Shown here in pieces: positions 17,566-26,935 of a DNA stretch of 64,000 bases; position 1 is the first letter of the stretch; each line of letters starts with the position of its first letter. Position numbers and translations under genes: made by a program. The DNA is from Bacteroides rodentium JCM 16496 (lineage in GTDB: Bacteria; Bacteroidota; Bacteroidia; Bacteroidales; Bacteroidaceae): contig NZ_BAKJ01000001.1 in the NCBI RefSeq assembly GCF_000614125.1, positions 1-64,000 of the forward strand, in the 5' to 3' direction. The notes under the pieces were generated by a model. That model searched no databases. It was not told the origin of the DNA and worked only from the letters and a program-made list of their open reading frames with translations.

Positions 17566-17622
17566 CAAGGGAAAACGAATGTGGAAAAGTTCTCTTTTTC
17601 CTGCTTTTCAGCAGGTCCCTTG
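17566..17622 (-). other. structured 5' leader of pckA mRNA
   Basis: CAAGGGA (17566-17572) pairs with TCCCTTG (17616-17622), and a CCTGC-TTTTCA-GCAGG hairpin (17600-17615) abuts it. All of this would lie at the very 5' end of the pckA transcript. No known riboswitch class is recognised. Confidence 0.45.
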
Positions 17623-17633
17623 TTTTTCGCCTA

Positions 17634-17641
17634 CAAAAGTA
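17634..17641 (-). promoter_or_regulatory. -7 box TACTTTTG for pckA
   Basis: Complement of CAAAAGTA, an exact TAnnTTTG, about 140 bp before the pckA start, which leaves a long leader. Confidence 0.6.
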
Positions 17642-17645
17642 ATAC

Positions 17646-17691
17646 TTTCTTTTTAAAGAAAAGCTCTATTAGAGAAATTTTTCTCTAATAG
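17646..17691. promoter_or_regulatory. two adjacent palindromes upstream of pckA
   Basis: TTTCTTT-TT-AAAGAAA at 17646-17661, and CTATTAGAGAAA with its exact complement around a TT centre at 17666-17691. They cover about the -15 to -60 region of pckA and lie upstream of the divergent upp gene, so a dimeric regulator could bind there. Confidence 0.5.
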
Positions 17692-17756
17692 GAAATCTTT
17701 TATAAAACCATAACAATATCTGCTAACTGAATGTTGCAAATTGGGTGAAATTCGTT

Positions 17757-17763
17757 TACTTTG
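17757..17763 (+). promoter_or_regulatory. imperfect -7 box for upp
   Basis: TTTACTTTGC resembles TAnnTTTGC with one spacer base missing, 25 bp before the upp start. Confidence 0.35.
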
Positions 17764-17787
17764 CAGCATATTAGCACATTTATAATT

Positions 17788-18446
17788 ATGAAAGTTATCA
17801 ACTTTGCTGAGACAAATTCTGTCTTGAACCAATACGTGGCGGAAATTCGTGATGTGGCAGTCCAGGGCGACCGTATGCGTTTCCGCCGTAATATTGAACG
17901 CATTGGAGAGATAATGGCGTATGAAATGAGTAAGGAACTGACGTATTCTGTCAAGCAGGTACAGACTCCCTTGGGAGTGGCGCCGGTCAGCACACCCGAT
18001 GACGAGGTGGTGATTGCCACTGTTTTCCGTGCCGGACTGCCCTTGCATACTGGTTTTTTGAATATGTTCGACCATGCCGGGAATGCTTTTGTTTCCGCTT
18101 ACCGTTATTATAAGGATAAGGAATGCCGCACGGTGGATGTACACATCGAATACATCGCTACTCCGGATTTGTCCAAGAAGACATTATTGATTGTAGACCC
18201 GATGCTTGCCACGGGAGAAAGTATGGAATTGGCCTGGAAGGCTTCATTACTAAGGGGATGCCCGCCAAGTTGCAGATAGCTTGTGTCATAGCCAGCCGGC
18301 AGGGCGTAGAGCATCTGGAAAAGCTGTTCCCCGGAGATGAAGTGACCTTGTGGTGTGCAGCAATCGACCCGGAGATGAACGAGCATTCCTATATCGTGCC
18401 CGGTCTGGGAGATGCCGGAGACTTGGCTTTCGGGGAGAAACTATAA
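17788..18446 (+). CDS. upp: uracil phosphoribosyltransferase (one frameshift near 18243)
   Basis: Salvages uracil to UMP with PRPP. The start MKVINFAETNSVLNQYVAEI at 17788 is preferred over an upstream in-frame ATG at 17761. The first part carries FRAGLPLHTGF and the PRPP loop LIVDPMLATGESM; after ELAWKA the frame is lost. The next frame gives FITKGMPAKLQIACVIASRQGVE and the uracil-binding end, with HSYIVPGLGDAGDLAFGEKL. One T of TTT is probably missing near 18243. Joined length is about 219 residues, the expected size. It is divergent from pckA. Confidence 0.92.
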
Positions 18447-18470
18447 ACTTTCTATATTTTCTCCATCGTA

Positions 18471-18512
18471 AAAACCCCTCCACCTGTCTTGCCGGACTGG
18501 TGAAGGGGGATA
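18471..18512 (-). terminator. terminator of the korAB operon
   Basis: CCCCTCCACC (18475-18484) pairs with GGTGAAGGGG (18499-18508) with one mismatch. The T tract lies on the minus strand, so it fits the end of korB at 18540; it may also block read-through from upp. Confidence 0.65.
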
Positions 18513-18539
18513 TTGGTGAACAAAGAACATCTTAGTGGT

Positions 18540-19544
18540 CTATTTGACTTCCCACGTATCGTTTGTCATCAGCAGTTCTTCGAAATTGTGATATTTCTTC
18601 TTGCCGCTGACTTCTTCAATTTGTGCATAGACAGCATCGTCGTAAGTGGGGGCTTCTACATCACGGATAACGCCGAGGGCAATCGGGAAGTCAGGACCTT
18701 CCATCAGGGCGAGCTTCAGTTGCAGGGTGTTGTCTTCGCAATGGGCATCGTGGATGAGGATGTCTTTCTCCGTGATTCCGTTTTCGCCAAGCTTGACGAC
18801 TTTCAAGCCAAAGCCTTCCTGCATCAGTCCGTATTCATTGTTTTCGCCGAAGAGCATCGGTTCGCCATGCTTCAGATAGATGGCATTCTTGGCGCGGTCT
18901 TCCTTCTTGGCTACGGCATCGTGTGTGCCGTTGTTGAAGATAACGCAGTTTTGCAAGATTTCGCAGACGCTGGCACCCTTGTGGCTGTAGGCCGCTTTCA
19001 AAATCTCCACCGTGCCGGCGGCATCCGTGGCCACGGCGCGGGCAAAGAAGTGTCCGCGGGCGCCGAAGCAGAGTTCTGCCGGGTGGAACGGGTCTTCCAC
19101 CGTGCCGTAGGGGGACGACTTGCTGACGAAGCCGCGCGGGGAAGTGGGAGAATACTGTCCTTTCGTCAAGCCGTAGATGCGGTTGTTCAGCAGAATCATG
19201 TTCAGGTTGATGTTGCGCCGGTTGGCGTGGATGAAATGGTTGCCTCCGATGGCGAGTCCGTCACCGTCACCGCTCACCTGCCATACGGCCAGTTCCGGAT
19301 TGGTCACTTTGCAGCCGGTGGCGATGGCGGCGGCACGTCCGTGGATGGTGTTCATGCCGTAGGTGTTCATGTAGTGGGGCAGACGGCTGGAGCAACCGAT
19401 GCCTGAGATTACTGCCGTCATATAAGGCGGGACACCGATTTCGGCCATGGCTTTGTGCAGGGAAGCGAGGAAAAAATGGTCACCACAACCCGGACACCAA
19501 CGGGGTTGCCCTTTCTTGAAATCTTTTGCTGTATATTCGTTCAT
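18540..19544 (-). CDS. korB: 2-oxoacid:ferredoxin oxidoreductase subunit beta (2-oxoglutarate type)
   Basis: Thiamine-diphosphate subunit of the enzyme that oxidatively decarboxylates a 2-oxoacid, most likely 2-oxoglutarate, to its acyl-CoA with ferredoxin. WCPGCGDHFF and GIGCSSRLPHYMNTYG near the N-terminus and GDGDGLAIGGNHFIHANRRN with NNRIYGLTKGQYSPTS are the TPP/Mg-binding and Fe-S cysteine regions. The 334 residues are normal for KorB-like subunits. It lies 56 bp after korA in the same direction. The gap consists of a CAACTTGTTTACTT-like reiterated stretch. The substrate assignment rests on the two-subunit form (gamma fused to alpha). Confidence 0.9.
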   Translation of the reverse strand: MNEYTAKDFKKGQPRWCPGCGDHFFLASLHKAMAEIGVPPYMTAVISGIGCSSRLPHYMNTYGMNTIHGRAAAIATGCKVTNPELAVWQVSGDGDGLAIGGNHFIHANRRNINLNMILLNNRIYGLTKGQYSPTSPRGFVSKSSPYGTVEDPFHPAELCFGARGHFFARAVATDAAGTVEILKAAYSHKGASVCEILQNCVIFNNGTHDAVAKKEDRAKNAIYLKHGEPMLFGENNEYGLMQEGFGLKVVKLGENGITEKDILIHDAHCEDNTLQLKLALMEGPDFPIALGVIRDVEAPTYDDAVYAQIEEVSGKKKYHNFEELLMTNDTWEVK

Positions 19545-19554
19545 GATGTTTCTT

Positions 19555-19600
19555 GTATTTTAAGTCAACTTGTCACCTGTTTGCTTGTCAACTTGTTTAC
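19555..19600. repeat. reiterated AACTTGTCACCTGTTTGCTTGTC stretch between korA and korB
   Basis: The junction is made of near copies of CAACTTGTTTACTTGTC. A related stretch occurs at 26900-26930. The function is unknown. Confidence 0.45.
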
Positions 19601-21447
19601 TTATTTATTTATAATCTCCTCAAACGCCTGTACCAATTCGTTTACCAAGAAGGGCTGTCCTTTCACTTGATTGAACTGGTAGGGTACGAATCCGTCCACT
19701 TTCATGCGCAGGTATCCGGCAAACTGTCCCATGTTCTGTTCGGCAACCACTACCTTCTTGTAGCGCTTCATCACTTCAGCAGTGTTTCCCGGCAACGGGT
19801 TGATAAACTTGAAGTGGGCGAGGGCTATCTTTTTGCCGGTCGCGCGAAGTTCGTCCATGGCGGCATGCAAATGGCCGTAAGTGCCCCCGAAGCCTACAAT
19901 GAGCAGGTCGGCATCTTCCTTGTCGCCCAATACTTCTACATCGGGTACTTCAATCTTGGCTATCTTCTCGGCACGCAGGCGGGTCATCAAGTCATGGTTT
20001 TCGGGGTCAGTGGAGATGGCGCCCGTCTTGTTGTCCTTCTCCAGGCCGCCCAGTACGTGAGTGAATCCTTCCGTTCCGGGGATGGCCCAGTAGCGTACAC
20101 CCGTCTTCGGGTCGCGCTGGTAAGGAGTCCAGTTGCCCGCCATGTCAGGGCGGACATAAGGCGGTTGATGGCAGGATATTCCGCCAGTTTGGGGAGCTTC
20201 CACGAAGCAGAACCATTGGCCACGAAGGCGTCGGTCATCAGAATCACCGGGGTCATGTGCTCCAAGGCTATCTTCGAGGCGATGTAGGCGCACTCAAAAC
20301 AGTCCGTTGGCGAGGAGGCTGCCAATACGGGCATGGGGCTTTCACCGTTGCGTCCGAAGAGGGCTTGCAGCAGGTCGGTCTGTTCCGACTTGGTGGGTAG
20401 TCCCGTTGCAGGACCGCCGCGCTGTACGTCAAGTACCACTAACGGCAGTTCCATAATGACCGCCAGGTTCATGGCTTCCGACTTGAGGCAGATGCCCGGC
20501 CCGGAAGTGGAGGTCACTGCCAATGCACCGGCAAAGGAGGCACCTACGGCGGAGGCGCAGCCGGAGATTTCGTCTTCGCACTGTACGGTGATTACACCCA
20601 ATGACTTATGTTTGGAGAGCTCGTGGAGTACGTCGGTTGCGGGGGTGATGGGATAGGAACCCAGGTAAAGCTTCAGCCCGGCCTTTTCGGCAGCAGCGAT
20701 GAAACCGTAGGCAGTTGCCTTGTTTCCGGTGATGTCCATGTAGCGGCCCGGAATGGCGGTTTTGCTTTCTATGCGGTAGGTGTTGGCCACGCTGGAGTGT
20801 GTGTTGTGTCCGTAGTCATATCCGGCACGAATCACCTTGATGTTGGCTTCGGCAATCTCGGGCTTCTTGGAAAATTTCTCGCGGATAAAGTTTTCGGCAA
20901 TCTCCAGGTTGCGGTTGAACAGCCAGCACACCAGTCCTACGGCAAACATGTTACGGCATTTCATCATGCTCTTGTTGTCCATGCCGGTGTCTGCCAGGCA
21001 ATCTTTCACCATCTGCGAGATAGGGGCTGCTATCACATCGTTCTTGATGCCCATTTCCTCGATGGGGTTGTCGGTAGTGAAGGCTGCTTTTTCCAAGTCT
21101 GACTTCTGAAAGGCGTCCGTGTCCATGATAATACAGGCGGTGGATTTGGCAAACTTGTATTGCGTCTTCAGAGCGGCGGCGTTCATGGCTACCAGCACGT
21201 CGCATTTGTCGCCGGGGGTATAGACCTTGTTTGCACCGATGTGTACCTGGAAACCGGAAACGCCGGTAAGTGAGCCTTGCGGGGCACGGATATCTGCCGG
21301 ATAGTCGGGGAATGTACTGATGTCATTGCCCACGGTAGCCGAAACTGTTGAAAAGATGTTGCCGGCGAGCTGCATACCGTCGCCGGAATCTCCGGAGAAG
21401 CGGACTACCACTTGCTCCAGTTCTTTGACCATCATGTCGTTTGCCAT
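19601..21447 (-). CDS. korA: 2-oxoacid:ferredoxin oxidoreductase subunit alpha, gamma-alpha fusion (one frameshift near 20164)
   Basis: Residues about 1-190 are the gamma domain (VVRFSGDSGDGMQLAGNIFS, FPDYPADIRAPQGSLTGVSG); the rest is the alpha pyrimidine-binding domain (YPITPATDVLHELSKH, QCEDEISGCASAVGASFAGA, STSGPGICLKSEAMNLAV, VVDVQRGGPATGLPTKSEQT-like). The frame breaks after PAIN, and the following frame continues with PPYVRPDMAGNWTPYQRD to EEIINK at 19601; one C of CCC is probably missing near 20164. The last part carries the domain II region (LIVGFGGTYGHLHAAMDELR). About 615 residues joined. It is the first gene of the korAB operon. Confidence 0.92.
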
Positions 21448-21774
21448 AACTTACGAATTACTTATGGGTTAATGTTAGGGGTTGTTATTCATTTACATAA
21501 ACGGCAAATTTCGTAAAGTTAATCGGATTAACAAAACTTTTCTTCGGAAAATTGGTGGAATATCTTCTGTTTGGTTTATATGCAGGTGTTTTTCATCTTG
21601 TCATACTCTTGTTTGACAGCCGCCGGCATCTGTCGGCTCAAAGGTCGGCGCCTGCCAAGAGGGAGACTTTTTTTTATGTTTTAGCGAAAAAGGTTTAGTC
21701 AGATTTGGAAAAGTATTTCGGTTTGAACTATCTTTGCAACATGAATCGGGCAGATGTCCGTCCGGTCTCTTGAT
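21448..21774. other. intergenic region with 15-bp palindrome upstream of korA
   Basis: This 327-bp gap holds the palindrome GTTAATCGGATTAAC at 21518-21532 in the likely korA promoter zone. A GC-rich patch with a small AGCCG/CGGCT hairpin lies near 21617-21640, and the tRNA promoter follows. I see no convincing gene. Confidence 0.45.
21729..21736 (+). promoter_or_regulatory. -7 box TATCTTTG for tRNA-Arg
   Basis: Exact TAnnTTTG followed by C, with TTTG at 21704-21707 (21-bp spacing) as the -33 element. The tRNA begins 38 bp downstream. Confidence 0.75.
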
Positions 21775-21846
21775 GGTCTTGTAGTTCAACGGATAGAATA
21801 GAAGTTTCCTAAACTTTAGATCCGGGTTCGATTCCCGGCGAGACTA
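21775..21846 (+). tRNA. tRNA-Arg (anticodon CCT)
   Basis: Cloverleaf folded by hand. The acceptor GGTCTTG pairs with CGAGACT with two G-U pairs, and the D stem is GTTC/GAAT. The anticodon stem GAAGT/ACTTT has loop TTCCTAA, so the anticodon is CCT, reading AGG. The T arm is CCGGG-TTCGATT-CCCGG and the discriminator is A. CCA is not encoded. The length is 72 nt. Confidence 0.92.
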
Positions 21847-21901
21847 CTGATGAGCACACATTTTTATAAGAAACCGCATGGCTCATGCGGGGTGGGGTAG
21901 T

Positions 21902-23850
21902 ATGAGAAGTAATATCATATTTTTAATGTTGGGGTTACTTTGAATGAGTAGTCCGGCATGTATGGCGCAAGATGGGGAATTCGATGTGAAGCGTGCCAAA
22001 TTGACTCCGGATATTAATTTTGAGATGGATAGCACGAAGACTGCTGCTTATCTTAAAGAGGTGAAACGCCAAGTAGCTCCAGAACTTTTCAAGGCATATA
22101 CCGCTTCAGCCAGCAGTTATACGCTCGATTCTTATAAGGAATTCTCACGTCAGCTCAATGCTCATCCGTCTCGCTTTTCCGGTTTCTTGGAGTTACAGCG
22201 TATTCAGCTTTGGAGTATTATTTTCGGTGATTCCGTATCCCGGGATTCCATCGGATATTATTGTGATCGTATCAAGCGGGTATCCATGCAGCAAGAAGTA
22301 TCTGCCGATGTTTTTATGCGGACGTGGTTTCTCCTCATTTTGAAATATGTCAATGGCTTGTACGATAGCGAAGCACTTCTGGAAGCACAATTGTTGATGC
22401 AGGCAGCGAAAGATATAGGTTATGACGAAGGGATGGTCTTTGCCAACGAAACCATCGCCCGTGTCTTCTATAAGCAGAAATTGTGGAGGCTTTCTATGAC
22501 TCACTACGAAAAGACGCTGGACTTTATCCGGCAGCTCTACTTCAAGGAAACCGGATTCAAGGAAATAGAAGCGAAGGACGCTGGCTACAACAGCTATGCT
22601 TTCATCTCCGAGTGCTACCTGCTGGCTTGCATCCGTTCCGGTGACTATCGGTCTGCCAAGCGTTGCATCGGACAAATAGAACGCTTGCGGCAGGCGGATT
22701 TCAACGAGGAATCTTATTTTATATATGCCAAATGTCTGTATTGCATATATACCGGCAATGAACGGGAGTTCCTGAGGTTGGCCGGAGTATACAGGCAGGA
22801 AATACAGAAAAGGGGATGGTTCGAAGATTGTTCGGATGCAACGGCCCTGATAAACGTCTACCATTATTATGAGGTGATGACCGAGTATTACTTGGCCGGA
22901 AATCATTTGGCTGAGGCGCAGGCTTATTTGCCGCGCTGATGGAGAATGAAACGCTTCAATTGAAATACACCTATGCACAGATTGATGCGCAGAAAGCCGC
23001 ATTGGAGCGTAACAAGGCCGTCACCTTTGCATTGGTCATTGTCATTCTGGTAGGGACAGCTTTCTTTTACCGCAATCATAAACTGATGAAGAAATTACGC
23101 TTGTCCAAGGATGAGCTGCAGGCCCGGCATCGGGAACTGTCGGTCAAGGAAGAGGAAACGCAAGCTGCATTGAAATGTGCCGAGGAGGCCAATCGGGTGA
23201 AAACGTCTTTCTTGAACAGTATAACCCATGAGGTGCGTACACCGCTAAACTGTATCGTAGGTTTTGTGCAATTGCTCAAACCTTCTGATGAGGAAGAGAA
23301 GGTGATGGTGGACGAAATTTGCGCCAACAGCTTCAAGTTGGTTCGGTTGATGGACAATGCTATCGAACTATCGGACTATGATACCGTTAGTCGTGACCTG
23401 GAGATAATGGAGGTGAATGTGCATGCTTGTTGTATGGCTTCTTTGGAGCAAATCTCTTTGTCGTTGCATCCGGGCGTATCTGTGCGTTTGATATCCGACG
23501 ACGAGGCTCTGACGATTCGTACCAATGAGCAGGCGTTCTATCGGTTACTGAATTGCTTGTTGAGTAATGCCTCCAAATTTACCGAAGCAGGCAGTATCGA
23601 GTTGGATTACCGTAAAGAAGGACAACTGTTGTACCTTTATGTGCAGGATACCGGAAAAGGTATCCCTATAGACCGTTCCGAATGGGTCTTCGAACGTTTT
23701 ACCAAGATTGATTCCTTTGTTCCCGGTTACGGATTAGGATTGCCGTTGGCACGTGCCATTGTTCACTGTTTGGGCGGAACAGTAACGTTGGATACGGCTT
23801 ATGTCGGCGGATCACGTTTTATCATTGTTTTGCCTTTGCGGGTCGACTGA
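21902..23850 (+). CDS. TPR-sensor histidine kinase (in-frame TGA at 21941, frameshift near 22928)
   Basis: Membrane histidine kinase without a receiver domain. The N-terminus from 21902 reads MRSNIIFLMLGLL, then TGA, then MSSPACMAQDGEF in the same frame; together these make a signal peptide. About 310 residues of helical repeats of TPR character follow (DSYKEFSRQLNAHPSRFSGF, ARVFYKQKLWRLSMTHYEKT). After the break at AQAYL/FAALMENE comes the membrane helix VTFALVIVILVGTAFFY and a coiled coil. The H-box is FLNSITHEVRTPLNCIVGF, and the ATPase domain has LLNCLLSNASKFTEAG, DTGKGIP and GYGLGLPLARAIV. No response regulator lies beside it, so it is an orphan kinase. An unbroken reading from 21944 would lack the signal peptide. 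Confidence 0.85.
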
Positions 23851-23917
23851 TGAAAATGGCTCTCTCACGATGATGATTCCACGCGCAGGAAGACTTCCCG
23901 CTACAGACCAATTCTGC

Positions 23918-25895
23918 TTATCTGTTCTTGTCCAGCAGCTCTTTTGACGGGCACTCATAGTTGCTGATGGGCAGGGCAATCCTCTTCAGGTCTTCAAGAT
24001 TATGTATGGGGCTTTCTATGTTTTGGGGAATAGGTTGTTTGGCATATTCCTGAAAATACAGCAGGCATGCATCTTTCCACCATATAGCGTCGCTTACTTG
24101 TATCTCCAAACGCTGTTGTACCTCTTTAAAGCGTTCTCCATCTATATATTTTTCCATGGAATCCCATGTTTTCTGAAAATTGCGGACTTGCCTCACACCG
24201 CAGTCATAGTGCAGGCAGACTCTTCCCATAATGTCCGTCCACTTTTCATCCGGTGGGTCCACGGAAGGTGGTGAAACCACAGAAGATACTCTTCTGGGCA
24301 GGTGGTAGGGTTGTCGTACAGCTTACCAAGGGAATCGCAATATTGGGCTGTGGCATTGCTGCCCCCGGTGCTGCGGTTGAAGCCGATGCCTTCTGCATCT
24401 GCCCTATGATAATAGGAGGGTAGCCAGTCTGGTCGGGCATCGGGAATATGGCACCAGGGCTCGGGACCGTAATGGTGCCCCCAGGCAAAGAGATGGTGGA
24501 GACCGAGAGGCATCATGTAGTTCACTACCGCTTCGCGGCTTTCGAGCATCATCCGGCTTACCGGTTCAATAAAATTTCTGTCATGGCTGAAAGTCTGCTT
24601 CAACCATTCATCTGCTATTTCTTCGGAAGTGAGTGCCGGATTCCAGGCAAGACGTCCGAAAGCATACCAGTTGGATTGTGCAAAGGGGTGTCCGCACCAA
24701 TTGGCGTCTGTCCCGGTATTGGCAACTCCCGCTATGGCTTTCAGTGAAGAAGGGGGAACGAAACGAAAGAATTCTTTCCACATAGGGGCGAGGTAAACCA
24801 GATGGTTGGAGAATCCCAGATATTCTTGCGTAATCTGGAATTCGACCATTTGTGCAGTCTTTGGCATGGCACCGAATAGCGGGTTGTAAGGCTCACGCGG
24901 CTGGAAATCTATCGGACCGTTCTTTATCTGCACGATAACATTGTCACAAAATCTTCCGTCCAGCGGCTGGAACTCTTGATAAGCTTGTTTGGCACGGTCG
25001 GCATCATTGGCACTGTATACAAAGGCACGCCACATCACAATGCCTTGGTAGGGTTTCAAAGCATCGGCAAGCATGTTGGCTCCTTCGGCATGGGTGCGGT
25101 TGTAGTCGCACGGGCCGGGCTGTCCTTCGCTGTTGGCCTTTACGAGGAAACCACCGAAGTCGGGGATGAGGCGGTAGATTTCCTTCACTTTCTTCTTCCA
25201 CCAGCGGATGACGTTCTTGTCCAACGGGTCGGCTGTGGATAGGTTGTCGAGAACCATCGGACTGGCAAAGTTGACGGACAGATAGACCCGTATGCCGTAG
25301 GGGCGGAACACATCGGCCAAGGCTTGCACTTTCTCCAGATAGACGGTGGAGAGTATCTGTGGTGAGGCGTTGACGTTGTTCAGCACGGTGCCATTGATGC
25401 CGATGGAGGCATTGATACGGGCGTAGGCTCATAACGGGGCGAGAGGGTGCCGGGCAGTTCGTCCCAGTTCCAGAGGGATTGCCCGGCATAGCCGCGCTCC
25501 ACAGTACGGTCCAAGTTGTCCCAATGGTTCAGGATGCGGAGGGAGTATGCGGGATTTTCTGTAATACCTTCTTCCTGCATTCGGGTTTCCACTTTCCGAA
25601 GTTGGTCACAGTTGTGCATATCTTGCAGGCGAAGCAGGTGATAGACACCATAGAGCAGTCCGGTTTCACCAGGGGAGGTGATGGTGAGCTTGTCGGTTGT
25701 CCGGCGTATGTGGAAACCTTCGGGGAGCAGTTGCTTCTCCTTTTTCAGGACAAGCTCCACGGGGGTTCCTTTCCATCTTTGCAATTCGCGGTGGGCTATG
25801 TTCAATGTGGCAGGCAGTTGCCGGTTACTTTCCCCGGCTGCGGTGCGCAAGCCGAGGCAAAATAGCATATATAACAGGAAGAAGGCCTTTTTCAT
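23918..25895 (-). CDS. GH67 alpha-glucuronidase (frameshifts near 25428 and 24220)
   Basis: Removes (4-O-methyl-)glucuronic acid from the non-reducing end of glucurono-xylooligosaccharides. The signal peptide is [20 protein letters not shown]. The GH67 core is clear: [25 protein letters not shown], then [20 protein letters not shown] and [18 protein letters not shown], then [15 protein letters not shown] with the catalytic acidic region, and [10 protein letters not shown]. Reading breaks at RYE/AYARIN (one G of GG lost) and at LWEE/LCLHYDCG (one base lost). Joined length is about 660 residues, as usual. It is the last gene of operon 2, and the GH43 stop directly abuts its start codon. Confidence 0.92.
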
Positions 25896-26876
25896 TTATT
25901 CTCCTCCTCCGTCTATAGTTACAATCTTTCCCTCTTCGTCGTATTCCAGTTCACACACCTTTAGGCTGCGGAGCCACGACTTGCCGCCACTTGGCACGCT
26001 GTCGTGATGGAACAGATACCATTTACCCCGGTATTCTACGATGGAGTGGTGCGTGGTCCAGCCCACAACGGGAGTCAGAATGACTCCTTGATAGATGAAA
26101 GGCCCGTAAGGGTTGTCACCCGTGGCATAGCAAAGCAGGTGCGAGTCGCCGGTGGAATAGGAAAAGTAATACTTGCCGTTGTACTTATGCACCCAGCTGG
26201 CTTCGAAGAAGCGGTGCGGATCGTTGGCTTTCAGCGGTTCGCCGTTCTCGTCCACCACTTGTATGGGGCGCGGATCTTCGGCAAACTGTAGCATGTCTTT
26301 GCTCAACCGTGCCATACGGCTGGGCAGCGAAGGTTCTTCTCCTTCGGGCAGTTCGGCGCTTTCCAGCGCTTTGTTGTCCTTGTAGCGTTGCAGTTGTCCG
26401 CCCCACAAGCCGCCGAAGTAGAGATAATAATCTTCGCCCTCTTTCAGCACGGCAATGTCCATGCTGTAGCTGCCCCGTATGGGGTCGGGCTGGGGAACGA
26501 AGGGACCTTCGGGGCGGTCGGCAATTGCCACACCGATGTGAAACACATCGTTCTTGTCCTTCAAGGGGAAATAGAGGTAGTACTTGCCGTCCTTCTCTGC
26601 CACGTCGCTGTCCCACAGCTGGCGGCCTGCCCAGGGGATATCGGCAATGTCGAGTGCCTTGCCATGGTCAATAACTTCACCGTTCATGGGGTCAGTGGTA
26701 GACAGTACATGGCTGTCTTTCATTACGTATTGGTCACCATTGTCGTTTTCTGTGTTCCCACATTCCCAGTCGTGGCTGGGGTAGATATATATACGGTCGT
26801 TAAATACATGTACCGATGGGTCTGCCATATAGTCGGCGGGAAAGAGGTACCGTTTGGTTACTTTCTTGGGAGTCAT
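25896..26876 (-). CDS. GH43 glycoside hydrolase (beta-xylosidase/arabinofuranosidase type)
   Basis: Five-bladed propeller enzyme of 326 residues with no signal peptide, so it probably acts on imported oligosaccharides in the cytoplasm. The catalytic triad can be placed: general base Asp in ADPSVHVF, pKa-modulating Asp in YSMDIAVL or WDSDVA, and general acid Glu in FFEASWVHKYNGKYY. SYSTGDSHLLCYATGDNPYGPF is the usual late family motif. Its place between GH10 and GH67 genes points to beta-xylosidase or exo-xylosidase activity; an arabinofuranosidase cannot be excluded. Confidence 0.9.
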   Translation of the reverse strand: MTPKKVTKRYLFPADYMADPSVHVFNDRIYIYPSHDWECGNTENDNGDQYVMKDSHVLSTTDPMNGEVIDHGKALDIADIPWAGRQLWDSDVAEKDGKYYLYFPLKDKNDVFHIGVAIADRPEGPFVPQPDPIRGSYSMDIAVLKEGEDYYLYFGGLWGGQLQRYKDNKALESAELPEGEEPSLPSRMARLSKDMLQFAEDPRPIQVVDENGEPLKANDPHRFFEASWVHKYNGKYYFSYSTGDSHLLCYATGDNPYGPFIYQGVILTPVVGWTTHHSIVEYRGKWYLFHHDSVPSGGKSWLRSLKVCELEYDEEGKIVTIDGGGE

Positions 26877-26935
26877 AGGGTATGAGTTTTTGAGTTATTG
26901 ATTACTTGTTGTCTTGTTTACTTGTCAGCCGGGAA
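26877..26935. repeat. reiterated TTGAGTTATTGATTACTTG stretch
   Basis: Degenerate ACTTGTTGTCTTGTTTACTT words at the junction of the GH43 start and GH10 stop (the end of the xylanase frame is inside). It shares TTGTTTACTT with the korAB junction. Confidence 0.4.

Noticed and set aside
18513..19406. 297-codon open frame antisense to korB
   Set aside because: The korB strand carries all thiamine-site motifs; the opposite frame has none and no promoter or start signal of its own.
21601..21789. Small open frame overlapping the tRNA-Arg promoter
   Set aside because: Low-complexity translation, overlaps the tRNA gene, no start signal.
21775..21846. Integrated element at tRNA-Arg
   Set aside because: No integrase and no repeat of the tRNA 3' end was found in the following sequence.
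21941..21943. TGA as a recoded sense codon
   Set aside because: TGA ends many normal genes in this window, and there is only one such in-frame case, so a point change or error is simpler.
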